Assembly: GCA_030655795.1 (NCBI GenBank)
Contig: JAUSPJ010000171.1
Span: 1 to 5,439, forward strand
Length of the DNA: 5,439 nucleotides
Direction: 5' to 3'
Origin: Fidelibacterota bacterium
Lineage (GTDB): Bacteria > Fidelibacterota > UBA2242
The notes beneath the pieces were generated by a model that did not search any database, was not told the DNA's origin, and worked only from the letters and a program-made list of their open reading frames with translations. Below, one piece after another: positions 1 through 5,439 of the stretch. The position numbers and the translations under genes were made by a program. Within the stretch, counting starts at the first letter, position 1. Each line of letters opens with the position of its first letter.

Positions 1-2
1 GG

Positions 3-800
3 GGAGAGTCGGAGAGCAAGCCACTGCCGGAAGTTCCATTCGCCATGCACTTTCGAGATATCGGCTGGGCGGTCAGCAACAACAATCTCTTCGATGCGGA
101 TAAGCAGATTATCTTGGCTCTCCATAGCGGAAAGTTCTTTGGCCGCCGGTGCAATCACTCTCATGCCGATCAGAATTCCTTTATTATTACCGCGGGGGGA
201 GATAAACTGCTCTGGGATGCCGGTTATTACGATTCATATTTAAGTGATCATCACCGGTATTATTCCCGCCTCACCATCGCCCATAACACGATCCTGGTGA
301 ATGGGGTAGGGCAGGTGCCGTATCGACCCAATACGGATGGAATCATCACCCGATTCGAAGTGAATGGGAAACATGTTGTGATGGAGGGAGATGCTGCGAC
401 GAATCGCTTGATTTATGGGGGGTGGTTGGGTACCTACTTAAGGACGATTGAATATAAGGATGAAGAGGAATTCATCATCCAAGATGATATTTTCTGCTCC
501 GAGTATAGCCACGTGACATGGCTGCTGCACAGTTGTTATCCGATCACCTATACTCCGGGCGACCGGAAGATCGTGATTCGAGGTGAAAAGTACCAGCTGG
601 AAGGCAAGTTTGAAACGGACGAACCGCTTGAGGCGACCCTCAAAACGGAATTTCCGGTGAAGCCGAACAAGCCAGCCGACCAGATTTTTAACGTGGCGAG
701 TGTGTATCCCGAGCAGTATCATCTGGAGATCACGACGGTGAATCGGATCGAATCGTGGAACCCCTGGTTGAGCTTGAAGCTCAGCCGAATCGAGGAGTGA
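3..800 (+). CDS. Heparinase II/III-like polysaccharide lyase, C-terminal part (5' end outside window)
   Basis: The reading frame is open to the left edge, so the gene starts upstream; 265 residues are visible and the ATG at 45 is internal. The visible part matches the beta-sandwich region of heparinase II/III-like proteins, which cleave uronate-containing polysaccharides by beta-elimination, usually in the periplasm or outside the cell. Family landmarks are present in order: NHSHADQNSF with an HxH pair (His codons 156-158 and 162-164), LLWDAGYY with an Asp (216-218), and TIAHNTILV with a His (282-284). By analogy with Pedobacter heparinase II, the first His of the HxH would be catalytic, and the second His, the Asp and the later His would bind a structural zinc; this mapping is from memory of the family. 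The catalytic Tyr and the alpha-barrel lie upstream and cannot be checked. The stop is TGA at 798-800. An oxidoreductase gene follows after 47 bases on the same strand, suggesting an operon. The substrate cannot be told from sequence; it need not be heparin. Confidence 0.88.
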   Translation, partial: GESESKPLPEVPFAMHFRDIGWAVSNNNLFDADKQIILALHSGKFFGRRCNHSHADQNSFIITAGGDKLLWDAGYYDSYLSDHHRYYSRLTIAHNTILVNGVGQVPYRPNTDGIITRFEVNGKHVVMEGDAATNRLIYGGWLGTYLRTIEYKDEEEFIIQDDIFCSEYSHVTWLLHSCYPITYTPGDRKIVIRGEKYQLEGKFETDEPLEATLKTEFPVKPNKPADQIFNVASVYPEQYHLEITTVNRIESWNPWLSLKLSRIEE

Positions 801-834
801 CGGCAGGCGACTGCACAGTTCATTTCTATGTCGG

Positions 835-842
835 AAAGGTGG
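835..842 (+). promoter_or_regulatory. Ribosome binding site deciding the oxidoreductase start
   Basis: AAAGGTGG lies 5 bases before the ATG at 848. It supports that start over the in-frame ATG at 755, which would overlap the lyase gene and add 31 residues ahead of the first Rossmann strand. Confidence 0.6.
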
Positions 843-847
843 ATTGG

Positions 848-2119
848 ATGTCTGTAATTGAAGCGGTATTGATCGGCGCAGGGCAGCGCGGTCGAGATGC
901 GTTCGGGGGATTTGCCCTGCGCAATCCGAATGAACTGAAGTTTGTGGCGGTCGCGGAACCGAACGATGCCAGGCGCAAGCGATTCGGGGACGAGCACCAG
1001 ATTCCGAAAGAAAGGCGCTATTCCTCTTATGAAGAGTTATTGGCCGAGCCTCAGATGGCTCCTCTCTGTTTCATCGCCACACTGGACGCGATGCATCTGC
1101 CGGTGACCCGCCTGGCGTTCAAGCAGGGTTATCATCTTTTTCTTGAGAAGCCGATGGCCGACACTCCGGAAGGCTGCGTGGAGATCGCCCGCTTGGGGCG
1201 GAAAGCCGGGCGAATGATTCAGATCTGTCACCCGCTTCGTTATACGCCTTTTTATTCGGCCGTGAAGAGAAAGCTGAACGAGGGAGCGATCGGGCGTCTG
1301 GTCTCGCTGACGATGGCAGAGAATGTGGGGTATTGGCATTATTCCCACAGTTATGTTCGCGGCAATTGGAGCCGAGTGGAGGACACCGGGCCGCTGATCC
1401 TGACGAAGTGTTGTCATGACATGGACCTTGCCAGTTGGTTGGTGGGAAGCAAGGCCGAGGCGGTCGCTTCGTTCGGCGGCCAAACTTGCTTTATCGAAGA
1501 GAATGCGCCCGAGGGGGCGACGAAGCGCTGTCTGGACGGCTGTCTGGTGGAGGCCGAATGTCCTTTCTCGGCCTTGGCGATTTATTTAAAGGACAAGACG
1601 GATTGGCCCGTCAGTGCGATCTCTACCGATTCCAGCCTGGAGGGCCGCCGCAAAGCGCTGGAGATCGGTCCGTACGGCCGTTGTGTTTACCACTGCGACA
1701 ACACGGCGGTCGATCATCAGGTGGTCACAGCTCAATTCAGCAACGGCGTCAGTTTTGACTTTGCGGTGCGAGCCAATTCGTTTCACTGCTATCGTACGAT
1801 TCGAGCGCTTGGGGTCGAAGGCGAGCTGAACGGGCATATGGAGCATTCCGAGTTCACTATCACGCGATTCAGCCCGGGCTGGGGTATGGATGAGCGGATT
1901 GAGGTTCAACGAGTTCCCGCGTCGCTGGAAGGCCATTCGGGAGGGGATAGCGAGGTCATTCGCAATTTCCTTCGCTGCTATCGGGAGAGCGATTTCGATT
2001 CCATCCAGGAATCGCTGGACATCGCCGTGGAGGGGCACCTTTTGGCCTTTGCGGCCGAGGAGGCCAGGAGGCAGAAGCAGACGATCGCTCTCGATCAGTA
2101 TCGCAGCCGGTTTATATGA
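848..2119 (+). CDS. Gfo/Idh/MocA-family NAD(P)-dependent oxidoreductase, cysteine-rich subtype
   Basis: This 423-residue cytoplasmic protein begins with a Rossmann strand and dinucleotide loop, VLIGAGQRG (GxGxxG at residues 10-15). An acidic residue follows the second strand (AEPN, about 36-39). The family's EKP motif is at 100-102, with Lys101 the expected active-site lysine. Family members oxidise, reduce or epimerise sugars, inositols and their derivatives using a bound NAD(P). The second domain carries LTKCCHDMD (185-193), where His190 matches the family's catalytic histidine; the Asp usually four residues before it is Thr186. A cysteine cluster follows: Cys228, Cys232, Cys238, then Cys279 and Cys283 just before VDHQ. 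I recall a subgroup with this TK-C-CHD signature and the RCLDGC and GRC...C segments, so these are probably subfamily traits and not damage. The start at 848 was chosen for its ribosome binding site and because the Rossmann strand begins at once. The lyase gene ends 47 bases upstream, so co-transcription and a role in uronate-polysaccharide metabolism are inferred. The substrate is unknown. Confidence 0.9.
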   Translation: MSVIEAVLIGAGQRGRDAFGGFALRNPNELKFVAVAEPNDARRKRFGDEHQIPKERRYSSYEELLAEPQMAPLCFIATLDAMHLPVTRLAFKQGYHLFLEKPMADTPEGCVEIARLGRKAGRMIQICHPLRYTPFYSAVKRKLNEGAIGRLVSLTMAENVGYWHYSHSYVRGNWSRVEDTGPLILTKCCHDMDLASWLVGSKAEAVASFGGQTCFIEENAPEGATKRCLDGCLVEAECPFSALAIYLKDKTDWPVSAISTDSSLEGRRKALEIGPYGRCVYHCDNTAVDHQVVTAQFSNGVSFDFAVRANSFHCYRTIRALGVEGELNGHMEHSEFTITRFSPGWGMDERIEVQRVPASLEGHSGGDSEVIRNFLRCYRESDFDSIQESLDIAVEGHLLAFAAEEARRQKQTIALDQYRSRFI

Positions 2120-2137
2120 CGGAGAATAAGGCAAGAT

Positions 2138-2197
2138 ATGATTAATCTGCATTATCTCAAAGAGATGTCTACGACAAAAAGGTCGATTATTAAATGA
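2138..2197 (+). CDS. 19-codon ORF, possible stump of a third operon gene
   Basis: An ATG at 2138 lies 18 bases after the oxidoreductase stop, with AAGG at 2128-2131 placed 6 bases before it. The ORF encodes MINLHYLKEMSTTKRSIIK and stops with TGA at 2195-2197. Spacing and ribosome binding site look like those of a genuine downstream operon gene, but the product is too short to recognise. It could be the surviving 5' end of a gene cut off by rearrangement (the palindromes begin 45 bases later and the composition changes there), a leader peptide, or chance. No convincing continuation appears in the other two frames. Confidence 0.25.
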   Translation: MINLHYLKEMSTTKRSIIK

Positions 2198-2241
2198 AGC
2201 CAGGAGCGCGCAAATAACATGACCAATCAACCTGTTGTACA

Positions 2242-2261
2242 ATCCCGATATTTATCGGGAT
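2242..2261. repeat. Perfect palindrome 1 (REP-like)
   Basis: ATCCCGATA (2242-2250) and TATCGGGAT (2253-2261) are exact reverse complements around a TT centre, giving a 9-bp stem. Its last base, T2261, is also the first base of the next palindrome. No T-run follows on either strand. The compact, G+C-rich form suggests a dispersed extragenic palindrome more than a terminator, but only one copy is in the window. Confidence 0.75.
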
Positions 2262-2284
2262 CCGTCCCGCCCAGGCGGGACGGA
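2261..2284. repeat. Perfect palindrome 2 (REP-like)
   Basis: TCCGTCCCGCC (2261-2271) and GGCGGGACGGA (2274-2284) are exact reverse complements around a CA centre: an 11-bp, very G+C-rich stem. The following bases (AACTACGAATATAAAAA) contain no T-run, so a classical intrinsic terminator is unlikely. It could still stop or stabilise transcripts from the left operon, or be part of a short mobile repeat together with palindrome 1. Confidence 0.8.
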
Positions 2285-2314
2285 ACTACGAATATAAAAA
2301 TTATTCAGCAAAGG

Positions 2315-2342
2315 TTGATATACTACGGATTATTAATATATT
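2315..2342 (+). promoter_or_regulatory. Possible sigma-70-type promoter for the phosphodiester glycosidase gene
   Basis: TTGATA (2315-2320) and TATATT (2337-2342) each match five of six consensus bases and are 16 bases apart. The pair lies about 130 bases before the start at 2473. In such A+T-rich DNA a match can be chance, and promoters in this superphylum may follow another consensus. I saw no clear TAnnTTTG element of the Bacteroidetes kind at suitable spacing. Confidence 0.3.
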
Positions 2343-2460
2343 AAAAGGAATATCTTATACGTAAATAGGAAGTTGTTTCATATAAAATTAATTTTAATTG
2401 GCGCTAACTATTTATGGTTTGAAATATTAACTTTCAAAATATGAAGTGAGGAGATTTAAT

Positions 2461-2466
2461 AAGGGG
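2461..2466 (+). promoter_or_regulatory. Ribosome binding site of the phosphodiester glycosidase gene
   Basis: AAGGGG lies 6 bases before the ATG at 2473 and decides this start over the in-frame GTG at 2446. The earlier start would add nine residues ahead of a normal lysine-led signal peptide. Confidence 0.6.
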
Positions 2467-2472
2467 AATACG

Positions 2473-4941
2473 ATGAAGAAAAGTATTATTCTTGTGGTAA
2501 TAATGGTTTTCATTCTGAAAGCCGAGCACAAATTCATAACGACTGAAACCACGCAAGTTGGGCCTGGAATAGTCCTAAAAAAAATAATTGAAGCAAAGGT
2601 TCCCTGGAAGTTGAATGTGCTGGAAATAGACTTACGGGATCCTTATGTCAAAATGGAAACTGTAAAAGCTAACGATCAACTGTATGGATATGAACGTACT
2701 TCTTCAATGGCCGCCAGAAAAAGCCGCGACGGCCATATTGTCGTTGCCGGAATTAATGGTGATTTTTATGGCAGCGGCGGAGTCCCTATTAATACCCAGG
2801 TTGTCAATGGGCAGATTTTGAAGAATCCGATCAATATCTCTACTTTAGGTTTTGATGATTTGAATAATCCCTGTATCAGCATTACGCATTTTTCTGGAAT
2901 GGTAAAAGCTAAAAACTCAGAAACCAACCTCTTTGCAGGAGTAAACGGGTGGCGCAATGCTGATCAAATGATTTTATATAACTCTCTTTTTGGAACATCG
3001 ACCGGAACTAATGAATGGGGCAGTGAAGTGCTTGTTACTCCGATAACCGATTGGGTTGTAAACGATACCGTTTACCTGGTTGCTGAGATGATTGTAAATA
3101 AGGTTGGGAATATGGGAATACCCGCAGGAATGGCGGTGATATCGGGGCATGGTCAATCAGACACATTTATTCGGAATAATGTGCAGGTTGGTGATACTTT
3201 AAAAGCATTCCTGGCTATTACGCCCACGCTTTCACGGCTGACCCAACTGTTAGGCGGATATCCCCGAATAATTAAAGATGGTGTTAATTACGCATCGCAG
3301 GGTTATTACGAAGAAGGCGGCCCGCCTCATACATTTGACCGGCATCCTCGCACTGCTGCCGGATTCTCTGCAGACAGCTCGAAGCTGTACCTTGTTACTG
3401 TTGATGGTCGACAGCCTGGCTTTAGTATCGGGATGAATTTAATTGAGCTCGCTGATTTTATGATAGACTTTGGTGTATATCATGGAATTAATTTTGACGG
3501 AGGTGGCTCTACAACTATCATAGTTCGTGGTAATATTGAAAATTCGCCATCCGATGCCAGTGAGCGTTCTGTTGCAAACGGTTTACTGGTTGTTTCATCA
3601 GCACCAGAGGGAAGTCTAAATAAGATACAAATATCACCGGATTATGACCGACTTTTTAAAGGAGAAAAAAAGCGGTTTTCAGTTACAGGCTGGGATGAGT
3701 TTTTCAATCCTGTTTCGATAAATGCGGATAGTATATCATATTATGTTGTTGGAAATATTGGATTTGTAGATTCCACCGGACTATTTACAGCAACTTCGGT
3801 AGAAGATAGTGGATTTCTCTATGTGAGCTACGGAGAGATGCTGGATTCCGCTTTTATTTACCTGAAATCGATCCAATTAATCCGAATCTCACCAAAAGCC
3901 TGTACCCTCGATACGATTCAATCTTTACAATTAAATGTAAACTGTGCAGATGAGGATGGTGTTTTACAACTACTAAGTATGGATTCTTTTAAATGGAATA
4001 GCAGCCATCCGGATATCGGTTCAGTGGATAGTATCGGGATTTTTCAAGGGAAAGCAGAAGGACAAACAGTAGTGTATGTAGAATATGGCGATCTGATTGA
4101 TTCCGCAAAAATTACAGTTGAAGTTGGATTTGAGCCGTCACTTCTGGATGCTATGGATTCACTGGGAACCTGGAATGTATATGGAGAGAATATAAATTTA
4201 GGTGAAACAAAAATATTTTTTGTAGAGACACCGCGGACATATGGAAATAAAGCGCTGAAATTGGAATATTCATTTACGCGTTTAGCTCTTGAACGAAGCT
4301 GGGTGTATCTTAATACTGATATCCCGATTTATGGATTACCCGAATCTATTGATTTTGATTTTAAATCCGACGGCGCTGAACATGAAGTATACGTTGTTGT
4401 TAGTGATAATAATGATGAGCTGTTTCGCTCTGCTATATCCGGATATGCTACGGATTCGACTCAATTTATAACGCTTAAAGGTTATACTTCAACGTTATCA
4501 CAACTTTCAGCAAATACAAATTTCTACTATCCCATACGGTTTAAAGGTTTTCATGTAAAATTAGGGAACAGCGCCCCGATAGATTCGATCAATTCGGGGG
4601 CTCTATACTTCGACAATTTGCGGGTGAATTATCCGGGCTATACACAAATAATTTCGGTGTCAGAGGATCAGTTACCAAAATCGTTTGGTTTATCCCAAAA
4701 TTACCCCAATCCCTTTAACTCAATAACAACAATAGAATTTCAGATACCCAAAATGAACGATGTCTGTGTTAAAATTTATAATATTTTAGGCGAAGAGATA
4801 TCAGAGCTTATTCATAAGTCTTTGCAGCCGGGACGTTACAGTTTGAGTTTTGATGGTAGTCATTTAGCAAGCGGGGTCTATATCTATCAAATTACTTATG
4901 ATGCTCATTGTGAATCTCGTAAAATGATGCTTTTGAAATAG
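2473..4941 (+). CDS. Secreted phosphodiester glycosidase (NAGPA-like) with Ig-like domains and T9SS sorting tail
   Basis: This 822-residue protein is complete. Residues 1-17 form a signal peptide (MKKSIILVVIMVF... to about Ala17). About 45-376 is the phosphodiester glycosidase domain, related to the enzyme that uncovers mannose 6-phosphate by removing GlcNAc from a phosphodiester; bacterial members act on surface or extracellular glycans. Its landmarks are GINGDFYGSGG (93-103), RHPRTAAGFS (290-299), TVDGRQPG (309-316) and NFDGGGSTT (340-348), with a conserved ERSVANGLLV end. All the expected core motifs are there, so it is probably active. Two Ig-like (BIG2-type) domains follow, about 384-465 and 468-551, each with a VDSxGxF turn and a late DSA strand. 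About 553-720 is a beta-rich region ending LYFDNLRVNYPG, like a carbohydrate-binding jelly-roll, family not identified. About 737-822 is a T9SS type A sorting domain (NYPNPFN, IYNILGEE, LASGVYIY, SRKMMLLK), implying export across the outer membrane and surface attachment or release. The substrate is unknown. A related gene starts 15 bases after the stop. Confidence 0.93.
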   Translation: MKKSIILVVIMVFILKAEHKFITTETTQVGPGIVLKKIIEAKVPWKLNVLEIDLRDPYVKMETVKANDQLYGYERTSSMAARKSRDGHIVVAGINGDFYGSGGVPINTQVVNGQILKNPINISTLGFDDLNNPCISITHFSGMVKAKNSETNLFAGVNGWRNADQMILYNSLFGTSTGTNEWGSEVLVTPITDWVVNDTVYLVAEMIVNKVGNMGIPAGMAVISGHGQSDTFIRNNVQVGDTLKAFLAITPTLSRLTQLLGGYPRIIKDGVNYASQGYYEEGGPPHTFDRHPRTAAGFSADSSKLYLVTVDGRQPGFSIGMNLIELADFMIDFGVYHGINFDGGGSTTIIVRGNIENSPSDASERSVANGLLVVSSAPEGSLNKIQISPDYDRLFKGEKKRFSVTGWDEFFNPVSINADSISYYVVGNIGFVDSTGLFTATSVEDSGFLYVSYGEMLDSAFIYLKSIQLIRISPKACTLDTIQSLQLNVNCADEDGVLQLLSMDSFKWNSSHPDIGSVDSIGIFQGKAEGQTVVYVEYGDLIDSAKITVEVGFEPSLLDAMDSLGTWNVYGENINLGETKIFFVETPRTYGNKALKLEYSFTRLALERSWVYLNTDIPIYGLPESIDFDFKSDGAEHEVYVVVSDNNDELFRSAISGYATDSTQFITLKGYTSTLSQLSANTNFYYPIRFKGFHVKLGNSAPIDSINSGALYFDNLRVNYPGYTQIISVSEDQLPKSFGLSQNYPNPFNSITTIEFQIPKMNDVCVKIYNILGEEISELIHKSLQPGRYSLSFDGSHLASGVYIYQITYDAHCESRKMMLLK

Positions 4942-4945
4942 AGAT

Positions 4946-4952
4946 GGAGGAG
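4946..4952 (+). promoter_or_regulatory. Strong ribosome binding site before a TTG start
   Basis: GGAGGAG ends 4 bases before the TTG at 4957, with its GGAGG core 6 bases away. This near-perfect site is the main reason to accept TTG as the start: the signal peptide begins directly after it with lysines. Confidence 0.7.
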
Positions 4953-4956
4953 AATC

Positions 4957-5292
4957 TTGAAAAAAGTTATAATTTTCGGTTTAATCGTAATATATATCGG
5001 TCTTATTCATGCTGAGCCATTCTATATAAATACCTCTACGACACAGGTTGGTCCCGGTGCTATTCATAGAAAATATCATGCACCACTGGAACCCTGGATG
5101 ATAGATGTGCTGGAGATTGATCTGACTAACCCGTATATCACGGTTGAATCCATTAAAGCATGTGATCGTTTGGGAGTTCGCCAGCCCGTTAGGATTCAGT
5201 CAGAAAATCATAGTTACGAAGGACATATAGCACTAGGCGCCATTAAGGCCGATTTTTTGTTTGTTACTTTTAAAAATTCTGAAATTGCTTGA
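4957..5292 (+). pseudogene. Truncated tandem paralogue of the phosphodiester glycosidase
   Basis: The frame runs 111 residues from a TTG start to TGA at 5290-5292. Residues 1-19 are a clear signal peptide ending IHA before Glu20. The next 80 residues align with the start of the upstream 822-residue protein: both share TTQVGPG, then PW, VLEIDL and PY, then KA-D-L and GHI, ending in a DF pair (99-100). The similarity stops at base about 5256, just where the first catalytic loop should begin: the upstream gene has NGDFYGSGG and this one has KADFLFVTF. The rest of the glycosidase domain, Ig-like domains and sorting tail are absent, so the product cannot be an active glycosidase. The 15-base gap and strong ribosome binding site show it was once the second gene of an operon. 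Alternatives are a short secreted protein kept for another reason, or an assembly chimera near the end of a contig. Confidence 0.7.
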
Positions 5293-5439
5293 TTGTAAAT
5301 GTGAATGCTACAATCAACGGAATCAAATTGACTGAGTATCAATCCGGATTTATTTTGCAACCCTATGGTATTATTAATTTTGATGTTAATCCCTTTGTTT
5401 TTAATATAGTCTTCAATCCTCATTGAAGTTCTGCGTATT
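5257..5439. other. Unassigned sequence after the paralogue break, with a gene-like segment in another frame
   Basis: This stretch has no similarity I can see to the upstream paralogue. A frame open from 5283 to the TGA at 5424-5426 reads NCLIVNVNATINGIKLTEYQ and continues plausibly as protein for 47 codons, but has no good start. One extra A in the AAA run at 5282-5284 would join it to the paralogue frame as KNSENCLIVNV, so a single-base deletion or sequencing error may separate them. It could be the 3' end of a different gene fused to the truncated paralogue. The antisense frame over 5214-5423 shows nothing recognisable. Confidence 0.35.
5411..5428. repeat. Short inverted repeat at the window edge
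   Basis: CTTCAAT (5411-5417) and ATTGAAG (5422-5428) are exact reverse complements around CCTC. The stem overlaps the TGA at 5424. No T-run follows. The form resembles the stem part of some CRISPR repeats, but there is one copy only and the window ends 11 bases later, so no array is called. Confidence 0.4.

Larger units (their letters stand above)
2120..2472. other. 353-base intergenic junction between the two blocks
   Basis: There is no well-supported gene here. From left to right it holds the 19-codon ORF, a weak hairpin (ATCTC-AAA-GAGAT, 2154-2166), the paired palindromes at 2242-2284, and then about 160 bases of very A+T-rich DNA with a promoter-like pair (2315-2342). The A+T-rich part also has two small A+T palindromes (2333-2344 and 2384-2395), which could be chance. 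No hairpin followed by a T-run is visible, so no intrinsic terminator is called for the left operon. Confidence 0.7.

Noticed and set aside
755..847. A 31-residue N-terminal extension of the oxidoreductase from the ATG at 755
   Set aside because: It overlaps the lyase gene, lacks a ribosome binding site and precedes the Rossmann strand that normally begins these proteins.
1037..1483. A 148-codon antisense ORF in the oxidoreductase gene
   Set aside because: It is a shadow of the coding strand, with no ribosome binding site or domain evidence.
1586..2242. A 218-codon antisense ORF over the oxidoreductase gene
   Set aside because: It mirrors a G+C-rich real gene, shows no recognisable motif, and the + strand frame has clear family signatures.
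2242..2284. The paired palindromes as an intrinsic terminator
   Set aside because: No T-run follows the stems on either strand; a repeat element fits better.
2333..2395. A+T palindromes TTAATATATTAA and AAAATTAATTTT as operators
   Set aside because: Such palindromes are expected by chance in DNA this A+T-rich, and no regulator gene is nearby.
4574..4599. An inverted repeat CCCCGA/TCGGGG inside the glycosidase gene
   Set aside because: It has a 14-base loop and lies within smoothly coding sequence (SAPIDSINSGALYFDNLRV), so chance is sufficient.
5214..5423. A 69-codon antisense ORF at the right edge
   Set aside because: It has no recognisable motif, and its first part overlaps the paralogue, whose similarity to the upstream gene is clear.
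5409..5439. A CRISPR repeat at the right edge
   Set aside because: Only one copy of the stem is present and no spacer-repeat pattern can be seen.

Overview
The window carries two blocks of unlike DNA, joined in an intergenic stretch around 2200-2290. The left block (1-2119, roughly 50-60% G+C on lines counted by eye) holds the 3' end of a heparinase II/III-like polysaccharide lyase gene and, 47 bases later on the same strand, a complete Gfo/Idh/MocA-family NAD(P)-dependent oxidoreductase. The right block (from about 2285, nearer 37-40% G+C) holds a large secreted protein and the start of a tandem relative. The large protein has a signal peptide, a phosphodiester glycosidase (NAGPA-like) domain, two Ig-like domains, a beta-rich domain and a type IX secretion (T9SS) sorting tail.

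The T9SS type A tail (motif NYPNPFN, ending SRKMMLLK) points to a bacterium of the Fibrobacteres-Chlorobi-Bacteroidetes superphylum. The style of the tail resembles Ignavibacteria, Calditrichaeota, Marinimicrobia or similar candidate lineages. I cannot name a genus.

Layout: 3-800 heparinase-like 3' fragment; 848-2119 oxidoreductase; 2138-2197 a 19-codon ORF with a good ribosome binding site, perhaps the stump of a third operon gene; 2242-2284 two perfect palindromes back to back; 2315-2342 a possible promoter; 2473-4941 secreted phosphodiester glycosidase; 4957-5292 a relative with a TTG start whose similarity stops just where the catalytic domain begins; 5257-5439 sequence of unclear origin ending in a small inverted repeat. 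All genes are on the + strand.

The left pair fits metabolism of an acidic, uronate-containing polysaccharide: the lyase cleaves the chain, and the oxidoreductase would act on a sugar or sugar derivative. The right pair acts outside the cell, on glycan phosphodiester linkages if the family assignment holds. A shared role in glycan processing is an inference from families only. The composition break and the intervening promoter argue against one operon. No RNA gene, transposase, confirmed CRISPR array or defence system is visible. The least explained parts are the junction at 2120-2290 and the broken paralogue at the right edge.
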